Below, in pieces: positions 42,297 to 53,430 of a stretch of 64,000 nt of DNA. Each line of letters begins with the position of its first letter. The stretch's first letter is position 1. The stretch is from Prosopocoilus inquinatus (taxonomy: Eukaryota > Arthropoda > Insecta > Coleoptera > Lucanidae): positions 43,927,001 through 43,991,000 of the forward strand of contig CM069876.1 in assembly GCA_036172665.1 (NCBI GenBank), in the 5' to 3' direction. Under the pieces are notes generated by a model. The model had not been told where the DNA came from. It ran no database searches and was given only the letters and a program-made list of their open reading frames with translations. A program made the position numbers and the translations under genes.

Positions 42297-43572
42297 ATCA
42301 CAATTTTGCAAAGCGAATCCGTCACATCTTTCCCCCCTCGCCGACGCATACAGCGCAATGCAACATTGCTACTTGTCACATCTTTTTCCCCATCCACAAG
42401 ATTTCTAGGCGATTAAATACACTATGATGAATTAATAATACAATTAATAATAATGTGAAAACGTGCGGACAGGGGTTGGAAACCCACTTTTCACCCCCTT
42501 CAGTCCCCACTTCGTTTAACAGTCCGTACAAATTTGTATCTCGGTTTTCTTTGTTGGTAGCGTTTCTGGTTTTCTGCAAAAAAAAACCAGAAATCGATTT
42601 TCCAATTCGTTTTCCGCGCTTGACTCGAACGGCGTTTACATGCATTTTCAGAATTGTCAAAAATGCTTCGCCCTCTCCTCTCTTTGGTTTTAGTCTCCAC
42701 GGACTTCAAGTATAAGTTTTCACTTACGAGTACAAAACAATTTTCTTTTATTTAAAACCGATTAAATAAAAATTTTACAAACAAAAAAACAAGACAAAAA
42801 TCAAGATTACAAAACGAAATAAAGAAATTGTAGCCTTAACTAGAAAAATGACTTGGAGAGAAGGATGCGAATATTCAGTACGTGACCAAGAAACAATTGA
42901 TTTTCTTTGTGCGCAAGAATGAATTTTTGTTTGAACTCACCAACGCTGGCTGGAAACAGAGTTTGAATTAAATTAATTTAAAAAAATCAAAACAAACAAA
43001 AAAACACACCGTGAAGAGTTATTTCTTCATTCGCGAAATTAATTACCAACTGATAAAAAAATTAATTGTAATAAAAATAAATTTCAACGAGGAACCTGTA
43101 ATTGGGTCAGGAAACTGCACTCGAAGAACCCGATTTATTGTACGCTCCCGCTCTTTTTAAGGACTTTCTCCTCCCTTGATTTTGTATCAAGATGGGGGAG
43201 TTACATCGAATGATGTTTCGATGGCATTTTCCTACGCATGGAAAATCCCTAAGCTATTGCGTAATTAAGTGCAATATCGCACTTCCGCGGGCTTGACCTC
43301 GCTCTGCATTGTCTTAGCTCGCACGCCGTCAATTTCTTCTTGGAAATTGGGCTTTGTACATGTTATAGCATTATTTAATCGCCACCTAATTTTATTAATC
43401 ATTACATCTCTACCTATTGAATATTCGACTTTGCAATGACCTAACACTCAAGTAAATCTTGTGGATGGGGGGAAAGATGTGACAAATTACAACATCACGT
43501 AGTGCCGCACGACGTCGGCGAGGGGGGAAAGATGTGACGAATTCGCTTTGTAAAATTATAATGTCTCTTTGA
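42297..43572. mobile_element. Foldback element, ~1.28 kb, ~110-bp inverted arms with GGGGGAAAGATGTGAC motif
   Basis: The arm at about 42297-42405 is the reverse complement of about 43455-43572. Both contain two GGGGAAAGATGTGAC-type cores, GTCGGCGAGGGGGGAAAG, ATTCGCTTTG.AAAATT and AAATCTTGTGGATGGGG. Inside lie an inverted copy of 20741-21010 (42455-42720) and a copy of 23335-23520 (43085-43270). No transposase was recognised. Confidence 0.8.
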
Positions 43573-43794
43573 TTCACCTGCATCTTTTAACATCGCATGA
43601 TAATACTAGACGAAGATGCTCTGAGTGTACACTTTTGCAGCCAATGTCATATCGCCTACATCATAACATTTCTTAAAAAAAAAAAAAAAACAGTCGTGTT
43701 TAACTTCCTTGTGAATTCCTCTACCTTGTAGTATTCTTAGGAACCACACAATTGCCTCCGGGAGTGTCACGGAGCGGATAAATTTAAAAGGAGG
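43573..43794. other. Short spacer, nothing recognised
   Basis: Mixed sequence with an A-run near 43674-43690. No feature was recognised. Confidence 0.35.
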
Positions 43795-44900
43795 TAAAAA
43801 GACTGGACCTTAATAACGTTTTTCAATATTTAAAAAAAGAAAATGTCATTGTCACTTTATTTTTGCTTTTGAATTGTTGTTCATTTTTGTTTCATATTTG
43901 TAAGTCCGTGGACAGACGTCATGCTCAGAAAACTTTCACTTCTCCACTTATTTATTTATTTTTTTTTTGATATTTAAAAAAATGTCATTGTCACTCTATT
44001 TTTGCTTTTGAATTGTTGTTCATTTTTGTTTCACATTTTTAAGTCCGTGGACAGAGGTTATGTCACAGGAAACTTCCATTTCTCCGTTTTTTTTTCTTTT
44101 TTTTTCGTAAAAGGGGGAAAGATGTGACAAATAAGAATTAATTAATCAATTCAATTCTTACTGTTATTTAATCAGGGGATTATCGGGGCATGTTGCCTGG
44201 ACGCGACATGTTGTAAATTGCACATCTTGAATGTTAAGAGGAAATCATCGCCTCTTTGGCACACTTTTTGATAGTATTGTAAATGTAACTGCCATTAAGT
44301 TTCATAGAATTTATCAAAAACTACCCCCAACTGTTTCATTCATCGTTGATCCGTATACGTCGTCCTCAACTATCACATCTCTGTATCCTCCCCCCAAGTG
44401 GTAACACCCGACATCATCCTCAGAAAACTTCCATTTTTCCCGTCTTTTTTTCTGAAGGGGGAAAGATGTGAGAAACTTAATCAATCAATTCAATTGTAAT
44501 GTTATTTAATCAGGGCATTATCAGGGCGTGTTACATCTTGAATATTAAGGAAGTCATCGCCTCTTTCGCTGGCAAACATTGAATGGACGAACGCTTTCTT
44601 TTTGTAAAGGGGGAAAGATGTGACAAACGCGAGTTAATTAATCGATTCATTACTTATTGCTATTTAATTAAAGGATTATCAGGGCATGTGACATCTCGAA
44701 TAATATTAAGGAAGTCATTGCTTCTTTCGCTGACAAACACTGAATTGACGAACTTTTTTTTTTGTAAAGGGGGAAAGATGTGACAAACACGGCTTAATTA
44801 ATCAACGCATTTCTTATTGTTGTTTAATTAAGGGATTATCAGGGCATGTTACATCTTGAATATTAAGGAAGTCATCGCCTCTTTGGCCTTTGACATTTGA
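43795..44900 (+). repeat. Tandem array carrying GGGGGAAAGATGTGACAAA
   Basis: The motif occurs at 44113, 44457 (variant with GTGAGAAA), 44609 and 44769, the last three spaced 152 and 160 bp. Accompanying blocks are TTAATTAATCAATTCAT, ATTATCAGGGCATGTTACAT, CTTGAATATTAAGGAAGTCA and GCCTCTTTCGCTGGCAAACA. The left part (43850-44090) contains a ~130-bp direct repeat with TTTGCTTTTGAATTGTTGTT and AAGTCCGTGGACAGA.GT.ATG. Confidence 0.85.
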
Positions 44901-46284
44901 ACGCCCTGTATACATGAACATATCTAATCAGTATTTTCGGCTTTTTTCTCGCGGACAAGTTCAGTACAGATTCGGAGGAGGGGAATTTTCGAAGCAGAGG
45001 CGAATTAGCACCTCCGGATGTGGAACTTTTATAAACGAGTTCCGGTCTCCGCTTCTGCTGGCGTTTAATTGCTGGACATTCGTTTCGCCGAAGCGCAGAA
45101 TAAAAGATGTATAGAGAAAGAGAGAGAGAGCGAACTAAGACTCGGACGTAATTCCCGATGGCCAAAGAAAGAATTTGTGCGGTTGTTTTCGCCGCCATCG
45201 CATCGACGGAGAAAGATAAATCGAGAGGAAGATAAACGGAGTTTTTTTTTTTCACCGTGTAAGAATCCGGATTTTTTTTCTGTTGTACACTTAAATTAAT
45301 TAAGACAGTCGTAATTTAGAAAGCAAGGCGCAACGTGACTCATTTGAAAAGTATAAAAGATACCAAGAAATGAATCAACGTACTATCGTATCGAATTAAG
45401 AAGGCATTAGTGAATAGGTGCAGGTGTTCGTTCAAGGTCATCTCGCGTTATTTTATTTACAATTAATTCCCGGATAAGATTTCTACTCGTTACGATATAA
45501 GAGGGCGCTGCGCGCCGTCCCGAAAATCGTGGGAAGAAAATGGAAATCGATTCATGCTGAATCAATTCGACTCAGGTGGATGTTGTCTAGCAGAAATGTC
45601 CGACGTCTGCTTAGCTCGCGGATCAAAATTCTTTTCAGACAATGAAACGCACGCAAAATTCACGATTTAATAATAGAAGGAATTCCATGTTGACAAATGA
45701 AATCCAAGTCGTTTGAACAATGCTACAACAGCACATCTTATTTCATTCAAAACAATCAAAAAAGCGAGAAAGAAAAGAAAATGAATATGCGCACGTACAA
45801 TTTGCTTTCCGTGCAAGATACATCCACTCCACCTCCATGTTTTATTAACGCCGAACATTTAAGCGAACATACGGCGTACAGGTAACGCTCATGCATGCTT
45901 ATTTATCATCCCGACTTTATTGCAACCGTACTACAACTTGCATTTAAACAAAAAGGTTTAAGGAGGGTTCCGACCATAACGTACGCTGAATTACACGCGC
46001 CGTCTAGCCAGACTTGTGCGAAGCTGCCGGTCGTAAACACGTAAAATTTGCAACGTTTAGGGGCCATTATATTCGTTGCAGATTTTACTGCCGCCTTGTA
46101 TCCTGCCCCGCGCAGGAAATTATTTTGAATTCATGTTGTGTCTGCCAGCGCAAGATTTTAATAACACGATGTCTTCGAAGATTCTCGAACACGACTTCGA
46201 TTCTCTGCATAACACCATAAAACGTTTACTGCGCGCTTTGAAAACCGTCAATTGTTTCGTCCTCGTCTCATGCATGGAGGAAAA
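44901..46284. other. Single-copy stretch, no gene confirmed
   Basis: A CpG-rich patch (about 44940-45240) and a GA run (45114-45132) are present. Overlapping frames on both strands reach 127 codons (minus, 44872-45255) and about 94 codons (plus, 46076-46360), none with a recognisable domain. The second one enters a repeat end. A short exon here cannot be excluded. Confidence 0.35.
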
Positions 46285-46360
46285 GCTCTTTTCAAGTAAA
46301 TTTTTCATTAATTCAAGAATCACCCTGTATGTTAACTACGAGAGCCAATCTTCTGCATAA
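46285..46360 (+). repeat. Dispersed repeat end, copy 1 (other at 49266-49370)
   Basis: Both copies read GCTCTTTTCAAGT, TAAATTTTTC, ATTAATT, CAAGA.TCACC, CTGTATGTTAACTACGA and then a TCTTGC/TCTGC block. ACCCTGTAT in copy 1 resembles the ACAGGGT-type ends common in insect MITEs. Confidence 0.7.
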
Positions 46361-46369
46361 GAAAAAAGA

Positions 46370-46885
46370 GTGGGCCTTAACAACAACGTATTTCAATGTT
46401 AAAAAAAGTAATCATTAGCTTAAGCACTTTAATTGTATGTTCAGTATTTTGTATTTATTGTTGAATTGTTGTTTATTTTTGTTTCATATTTTGTAGGTGT
46501 TGATACATTAAATAAAAACTTTACCGATGAAAATATAGCAATCATTAGAAAAACGATTTGAAGCGAAGGGGGCGAATATTCACAATAAAAAAAAATAGCT
46601 TTGCTTTATGAACAAAAATGAATTTTTGTTTCAACTCACCAACGCTCTGACTGGAAACTTTTCTTTTAACACAGAATTTTAATTAAATTAAGAAAAAAAA
46701 AATCGGTTACGATTTAATTGATTGATTACCAAAACAAGCAAAAAAAAAAAACAAACGGTGAAGAGTTGTTTCTTCATTCGCGAAATTAATGACAAACTAA
46801 TAAAAAAATAATAATTATAGTAAACATAAATTTCAACGAAGAGCGCGTAATTAGGTTAAGAAACGACACTCGAGGAACCAAGTCT
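46370..46885 (+). repeat. Mixed copy of pieces found at 43.8-44.0 and 42.7-43.1 kb
   Basis: The left part (GGGCCTTAACAACAACG, TTTCAATGTT, TTGTTTATTTTTGTTTCATA) matches 43795-44040. The right part (AAAATGAATTTTTGTTT.AACTC, ACCAACGCT, GTGAAGAGTT.TTTCTTCATT) matches 42900-43110. The end (GTAATTAGGTTAAGAAAC, ACTCGAGGAACC) matches 43100-43130 and 23350-23380. Confidence 0.75.
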
Positions 46886-47289
46886 AGAGATCTTGAAGAC
46901 CAGACATGAATTTCTCCTCTACTAATTACACAACCTTTAGTTGGTTTAGAAGTCACTTCATTTAGAAGTTCTTGTAGTTATTCAAAATAATGAGTTCCAA
47001 AAAAGAGAGATGTCATTTAATTTTAATAATTAATTATTAATTGTGTGAAACGGTCAGAATGTTCCTAGATAGACATTTATGACTTGTGAATTGATAGATA
47101 AGAAGTTAATTTGTGCAGAGGTACAGAAAAGCGTAGAAAGACGAAAGAAGAACTTATTCAGTAAATCGGGAGGGCCAAGAGAAAAAATATAATACGAAGT
47201 CCCACTGTTTTGAAAAATGTGTCCTTTCAAGGAAGTTTCAAAAACAGGCGGCAGGACATGTATAAGGAGGAAAGATTTCGATTCCTAAA
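46886..47289. other. AT-rich stretch, no gene seen
   Basis: No repeat copy, RNA structure or convincing reading frame was noticed. Confidence 0.4.
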
Positions 47290-48180
47290 TCTTTCGTTGC
47301 GGTTTTTTTTTGTGATGAAGGAGTGAGTCTCTAATCTTCAATGCGAGTGCGGCCTTTTGCCGTGAGATTGCGGAAGACGTTCCGTTTTAAGGCAGGGTTT
47401 GCGTCGTGCTGGGTGTGCGCGCGACGGACTCTTGCTTAGCGTCATTTGATTTCCGCACGGCGACTTGTGGTGACCGATCATTTTGTTTGCTGTTTTAGAA
47501 ACTTAAGTGGACCCCCGTTTTTTTTATCACCTCAAGGGAGTTTAAGTACCTATCAATTTTGTGTAAAATTCTTATTTTTCTTTTTTTTTCGTTTAAGAGT
47601 GCACCAAATTTACGGTTTTTTTTGTGATGAAGGAGTGATTCTATAATCTTCGATGCGAGTTCGGTCTTTTGCCGTGAGATTGCGGAAGACGTTCCGTTTT
47701 AAGGCAGGATTTGCGTCGTGCTGGGTGTGCGCGCGACGGACTCTTGCTTAGCGTCACTTGATTTTCGCACGTCGCTTGTGGTGACCGGTCATTTTGTTTG
47801 CTGTTTTAGAAGCTTAAGTGGACCCCCGTTTTCTTTATCACCTCAAGGGATTTTAAGTACCTATCAATTTTGTGTAAAATTGTTATTTTTCTTTTTTTTC
47901 GTTTAAGAGTGTACCGAATTTACGGTTTTTTTTGTGATGAAGTAGTGATTCTCTAATCTTCGATGCGAGTTCGGCCTTTTGCCGTGAGATTGCGGAAGAC
48001 GTTCCGTTTTAAGGCAGGATTTGCGTCGTGCTGGGTGTGCGCGCGACGGACTCTTGCTTAGCGTCACTTGATTTTCGCACGTCGCTTGTGGTGACCGGTC
48101 ATTTTGTTTGCTGTGTTAGAAGCTTAAGGGACCCCCGTTTTCTTTTTTATCGCCTCAAGGGAGTTTTGCCCGTTTGTTTT
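47290..48180 (+). repeat. Three tandem units of ~300-320 bp
   Basis: Units start at TGTGATGAAG.AGTGA near 47311, 47633 and 47933. Shared blocks are GCCGTGAGATTGCGGAAGAC, GCGTCGTGCTGGGTGTGCGC, GGACTCTTGCTTAGCGTCA, GTGACCG.TCATTTTGTTTG, GTGGACCCCCGTTTT and AAGTACCTATCAATTTTGTG. The third unit departs after CGCCTCAAGGGAGTTTT. A partial tail (AAGTACCTATCAATTTTGTG through GAGTGTACCGAATTT) lies at 49735-49805. The CpG-rich core resembles neither adjacent satellite. Confidence 0.9.
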
Positions 48181-48989
48181 TGGGGCTGCTGTTGCGAATC
48201 TGCCGACGTGTGTTTCCTGTGTGGCTTATTGATCCTTCAATGAGGCGAGTTTAGTTTTTTTTTCCTTTTCCGACACCCGAACGAGCGCCATTTGCTAGCC
48301 ACGTTTTCGTTTTGGTCGTGGCGTTTTATTAATTTGATCTTGTTGTTTCCCCTTTCTAAAGCAACTTGTACGGGGCCTATCTAGTACCCCCTCCCTCCCC
48401 GTTCGTGAGGAACGTATTTGAAGTAGTTTCCCCTTTCTAAAGCAACTTACATGGGGCGTATCTACTACTACCCCTCCGTTCGTTCGTGAATGGGGCCTGT
48501 CTACTATCCCGCTGATCGTAAGAAAGCCTATTGAATCAAGCCGATGAATTCGACGCCGTAGCTCAGCCTTTTCGCTCCCTTCTTCTTTTTTGCTAGTGTG
48601 ACGTCGACGTAGCCAACGCCTAAAAGAGGAAAGACTCGATCGATCTGGAACCCACTTGGATCGTGTGGAACCCTTTTTTGCGATCCCGTAAGCTTGTTCC
48701 AAATTTTGTTTCCTCTCGCTGGCCAACTCCTGGCTTCGGCGTTGCGCGGAATGTTGCGTTGCCTTGAGCGGCGCGGCTTGTGAATCTTCGGATTTATTTT
48801 TCTTTGCGGCGGCAACCTCACTGTGTTTTGCACTCCTACCGTACGTCCAGTTTATCATTTTTTCTTCGGGATTTCCTTGTAATTTACCGTTGATGAAGTT
48901 GCTTTTACATTTTGTTATTTATTTCGTACTATTTTACTTGTTAAGTTGAGGCTCTTTTTTATTTAGTTTGAATTAATTATCGTCTCAGG
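48181..48989. other. Stretch with the longest non-homopolymer reading frame in the window, gene status uncertain
   Basis: On the minus strand 48295-48858 is open for 187 codons. The product would be very basic and has an internal duplication (SCFRKGK occurs twice, from a direct repeat of CCCCTTTCTAAAGCAACTT at about 48350 and 48429). No domain is recognised and most of the frame is also open for about 100 codons in another minus frame. I do not call a gene, but this is the only place where a small basic protein is plausible. Confidence 0.3.
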
Positions 48990-49262
48990 ACATCCGATAC
49001 ACTCTATCCTCCCCCCAAGTGGTAACACCCGACAACATACACAGAAAACTTCAATTTGTCATGTTTTTTTTTTTTTTTTGTAAAAGGGGAAAGATGTGAC
49101 AAACGAGGGTTAATTAATCAATTCATTTCTTATTGTCATTTAATCATGAGATTATCAGGTCATGTTGCATCTTGAATATTAAGGAAGTCATCACCTCTTT
49201 CGCTGGCAAACATTGAATGGACGAACGCTTTTTTTGTAAAGGGGAAAGATGTGACAAACGAG
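48990..49262 (+). repeat. Detached copy of the GGGGAAAGATGTGAC array
   Basis: CTCCCCCCAAGTGGTAACAC, CCCGACA.CAT, CAGAAAACTTC, GGGGAAAGATGTGACAAACG (49086 and 49241), TTAATTAATCAATTCATTTC and CATTGAATGGACGAACGCTT match 44385-44660 in order. Confidence 0.85.
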
Positions 49263-49265
49263 CAT

Positions 49266-49370
49266 TGCTCTTTTCAAGTGTAGGTAAATTTTTCTAATTA
49301 ATTTCATCAGTTTGTTTTTTCAAGAGTCACCTGTATGTTAACTACGATAGTCGATCTCTTGCGCAAGGAA
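49266..49370 (+). repeat. Dispersed repeat end, copy 2 (other at 46285-46360)
   Basis: See 46285-46360. This copy has a short insertion (GTAGG after CAAGT) and reads CACCTGTATG where the other reads CACCCTGTATG. Confidence 0.7.
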
Positions 49371-49929
49371 TATTTATTTTTTTCGCCGCCTGCAACGTTT
49401 CCCGTTGCAAGAAAGCCGACCCAACCTCCTTCTCCCCGCCTTCGGTTGGTACAATGGAGATTGTGTTCACATAATTTATTTAAGTTTATGCTTTTGTAAT
49501 AATTACACGCCGCGATTTTCTCAGCTATTGTGTCGCTTCTCGTACGAAAATCCGGTAAATTTGTGCCTCGCTCGCGCGCCGCCACATCAAAGAGCGGGAT
49601 CCCGGCGTACTAATGATAACCGTTCCTTACACAGGAGGATCGCTTTTAATAAGGCCACTTTACGTTTCGTTTCGATTTTTGGCTTTTGAATTCTTAATTG
49701 CATTCCAGAGGTAATTAATTAAATTTTGACGAGTCTAAGTACCTATCAATTTTGTGCAAAATTATTATTTTTATTTTTTTTTCGTTTAAGAGTGTACCGA
49801 ATTTTGTTTTCAGTTTTTGTAAATTTATTGTTAAAGTGTGATTTGTTTGTGCCTTTGTACTTACGAGAAATTTGTATACAATTTGCTTTTGTTACTTCCC
49901 TTCTTATTGTAGGAAAGTAACAAGAGCAA
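49371..49929. other. Stretch without recognised gene; repeat fragment at 49735-49805
   Basis: A CpG-rich patch (49380-49680) holds overlapping 92-94-codon frames on both strands, with no domain recognised. The fragment at 49735-49805 belongs to the 47-kb array. Confidence 0.35.
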
Positions 49930-51880
49930 AGACCGGGCGAATTGATGGGAAAATTTAACAAAATGTAAACAGGAAAAAAAAGAAACAAAAAAAACAATGT
50001 TTCTAAATGAAATTTAAAAAAAAAAGGAACGCAGAAAATTCTTTGAGCGAGCGACAAATAAAGAAGAAACGAAAACAAATTTCAGAAACAAAAGCGATCG
50101 CTTAAACTTAAACGAAAGATCAGTCAAAACGAAGAAAAAACCTAACCCCGAAAGAGACAAAAGCAAATCGAAATTAAAACTAAAAAAAAATAAAATAGCA
50201 AAAACAAAATACGATCGAAAACAAGCACGGAACGTTCTTTGCGCAAGCATCAGACAAACAAAAAATTAATTAATTAATTTCAGAAACAAAAGACGATTAG
50301 TTTAATGAGAAACGCGTGATTCTCTTCTTCGAAAATTTTAAAAGAAAAACAAAAAACAAAATTCAGAAACAAAACAATATCGCTTAAATTTAAGCCAAAA
50401 AATTAGTTCAAATAAAAAAAAAATTAACCCTGATTTGGATAAAAAAAACTAACAGACATAAATAATATTTCAGTGAAGTTGTCATAAAATAAAAATAAGA
50501 AAACAGAAAAAAAAGAGAAAAAAAAAACAATGTTTCTAAATAAAATTTAAAAAAAAAAGAACGCAGAAAATTCTTTGCGCGATCGACAAATAAAGAAGAA
50601 ACAAAAACAAATTTCACAAACAAAAGACGATCGCTTTAATTTTCAAACCGGGAAAATCAATCAAACAATAAAAATCGAAGACACAATTGGTGTGTCTTGG
50701 GAAGGATTCTCTTTTGGAAATTTGGAAAAGAAACACTGCAACAAATTTCAGAAACAAAAGCGACCGCTTAAACTTAAACAAAAGAGAGAAAAAAAAACTA
50801 ACCCTGAAAGAGATAAAAACAAATCGAAATTAAAACGTTAAAATAACAAAAACAAAAGACGATCGAAAACAAGCACGGAACGTTCTTTGCGCAAGCAACA
50901 AACAAACAAAAAATTAATTAATAAATTTCAGAAACAAAAGACGATCACTTTAATGAGAAATGCGGAATTCTCTTCTTCGAAAATTTTAAAAGAAAAACAA
51001 AAACAAGATTCAGAAACAAAACGATATCGTTTAAATTTAAGCCAAAAAATTAAATTAAAAAACTAACCCTGATTTGGATTTAAAAAAAGGCAAACAAACC
51101 AGGAAAAAATAACTGAACGTAAATTAAACGAAACAAAAGTCGATCGAGCAATATTGTTAAAGGAAACGAAGACGACTTGCGGAAGCAATAAATTAAAGAA
51201 AACAAATTTCAGAAACAAAAGACGATCACTTTAATGAGAAAATTTTAAAACAAAAACAAAAACAAAATTCAGAAACAAAACGATATCGCTTAAATTTAAG
51301 CGAAAGAATTACTTCAAATAAAAAAAAAGAACTAACCCTGATTTGGATTTTTAAAAAAAGGCAAACTGAGAACAAAATAAGAAAAAGTAATTAAACGTGA
51401 ATTAAGCAAAACAAAAGTCGATCGAACAATATCATTAAAGGAAATGAAAAACGACTTGAGAAAGCAATAATTAAAAAAAACAAATTTTAGAAACTGAAAA
51501 TGTGGATTTATGGCAAACGAAAAACGAACGCTTAAATTCAAAACAAAAAAGATAATCAAAATGAAAAGAAAGGCTACGCACTGGACTGGACGAAGGAAAG
51601 TTGAAGAGAAAAAAAATCAAATTGTTTAAAAAAAAAGGAAAAAGGAAAACAGAATATTCTTTGTGCGCACGCAACAGAGACAACAAAAAATTCTCACACA
51701 CAAACAAAAGACAATCGCTCTAACTTAGATCAATGATAGAAGACGTTAATTATATTATAACGCGCACGCTTTAATAAATTTTTAAAAAAGCAAAAAATGA
51801 ACGTTCAAAATATGGAGATGATTAAAAAAATAATCAAATAAAAAATGATGTAATTGTGAAGTAGAAAAAAAAAACAAATG
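49930..51880 (-). repeat. Long A-rich degenerate satellite block
   Basis: CAGAAACAAAAGACGATCGC-type phrases recur through the block. Longer anchors show higher-order iteration: GAACGCAGAAAATTCTTTG at about 50027 and 50560, ACGGAACGTTCTTTGCGCAA at about 50226 and 50874, and TTCTCTTCTTCGAAAATTTT at about 50320 and 50968. Read on the minus strand it is the same T-rich family as 7.7-8.6, 18.7-20.7 and 52.6-53.2 kb. Lysine-rich frames here are artefacts of composition. Confidence 0.8.
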
Positions 51881-52190
51881 ATTGAACAAGACGTTGAAAT
51901 TTGGTATATTTCCATAGTATCAAATGACAATCATTTTATTTTAGTAAAATTCTCTCCTAAATTCACTTTGACTACACATATTTTATTTCTTCTTGTGTTA
52001 ATTCCACCACCTTGAAGACTTTCAAGGTCAAATTTGGCACAAATTCATTTCGCACCCAGCAGATACCTGAACTGCAAAATATGAAAGCGGAATTCAAAAA
52101 TTTTTCATCCATTATACTAATCGCGAACTGAATCCGAGGACACACTGTATACGAATTTCATGTAAATTCAAAGACACAAACAAATTCTTG

Positions 52191-52590
52191 AATATATTAT
52201 GAGGACTATGAAACACTAGTGGAATTATGAGCCCATAATTAAACTGTTACTCAAAATCGGCATTATTAAGACTCCATAATAAACACGTGTTGGATAAAAC
52301 TATGTAGTAGGCTATTTTTTTTTTTTTTAATAAAATTAACACTTAGACCATTCGGAAGTTACACAAGTTTTTTTTTGTTCTGTATTCACTAATTTACTAT
52401 GCAAGTGTCTTTTAAGGCAAATAAGTCACGAAAGGAATGTTTTTTTTTCTTGAGTAACGTATTTGCTGTTAAGGCACGAGTGTAATACATAGTTTTATCC
52501 AACACCTGTTTATTATGAAGCCGATTTTGAATAACAATTTAATTATGTGTTCATAATTCCACTAGTGTTTTACAGATCTCATAAAATATT
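52191..52590. mobile_element. Foldback MITE, ~400 bp
   Basis: The left arm (about 52191-52305) and right arm (about 52486-52590) are inverted. They share CACTAGTGGAATTATGA, CATAATTAAA.TGTTA, CAAAATCGGC, ATAATAAACA.GTGTTGGATA and AAACTATGTA. About 180 bp of T-run-containing DNA lies between. A single arm-like fragment recurs at 53370-53430. Confidence 0.85.
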
Positions 52591-52639
52591 AAAAATCGGC
52601 GTTATTATGACTCCGTAATATATTTTTTATTTATTTATT

Positions 52640-53160
52640 ATTTTATTTCATTATGAAGCCGAACTTTTTTGATTTGTCCGAAAAACTGTTATTAGCCCTT
52701 TTTTGTAGTTCATCGTTTTTCATTTGTTTCATCTCCATCGCAGTTGTGATCGTCTTTTGTTTTCCGTTAGCTTTTATTTTCTACGAACTTTTTGATGAAA
52801 AACTCTTGCTTTTTCGTTTTGCTTGGTGATGTCGATCTTCTTTTGTTTTTTTTTTTTTGCTTCGTGCCTTGTATTTTGTTTCGTTTTTGTTTAATTATCT
52901 TTGATTTTTTTCATCGTCCGTTTGCTTTTGTTTTCTACGAACTTTCCGATTTGTCCGAAAACCTGTTATTAGCCCTTTTTCGTAGTTCATCGTTTTTCAT
53001 TTGTTTTATCTCCATCACAGTTGTGATCGTCTTTTGTTTTCCGTTAGCTCTTATTTTCTACGAAGTTTTTGATGAAAAACTTTTCGTTCTCTTCTGTTTT
53101 TGATTGTTTTTGCAAGTTATTTTAGTTTTTTTTTCTTTTGTTCATTTCTGCTTCTATTTT
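52640..53160 (+). repeat. T-rich satellite block with two clear 277-bp units
   Basis: GATTTGTCCGAAAA.CTGTTA at 52671 and 52948 marks a 277-bp period. TTTCATTTGTTT.ATCTCCAT, GTTGTGATCGTCTTTTGTTT and CCGTTAGCT.TTATTTTCTAC also repeat. It belongs to the T-rich family and lies opposite in orientation to the neighbouring A-rich block (49930-51880). Confidence 0.85.
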
Positions 53161-53249
53161 TAGCAAAACCAAAAACAAGAAAGAATGGTACATTTTGACG
53201 ATCTTCTTTTGTTAACTGAAGTTGGTTCTTGTCCGATGAAAATTGTGAG

Positions 53250-53430
53250 TACAAAGTTTTTTTTTTAAATCTTGAACCGGACAGAAATATGATGGGAACA
53301 CACTCAACGTTTCACTATAGATTTATAGCTACGTCAGGAATGTTTCACAGATATATGTCTATGTTTCACAGATCTCATAAAATATTCAAAATCGACATTA
53401 TTATGACTTCATAATAAACAGGTGTTGGAT
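53250..53430 (+). repeat. Fragments of the 28-kb array and of the 52-kb MITE, side by side
   Basis: ATCTTGAACCGGACAG, ACACTCAACGTTTC and ATAGCT.CGTCA (53266-53336) match the left part of the 28.4-kb unit. CACAGATCTCATAAAATATT, CATTATTATGACT and ATAATAAACAGGTGTTGGAT (53368-53430) match the MITE arm. The minus strand around 53310-53337 has the CUGACG-stem-GAAAC order with CUGACGU in the first box. Confidence 0.75.
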
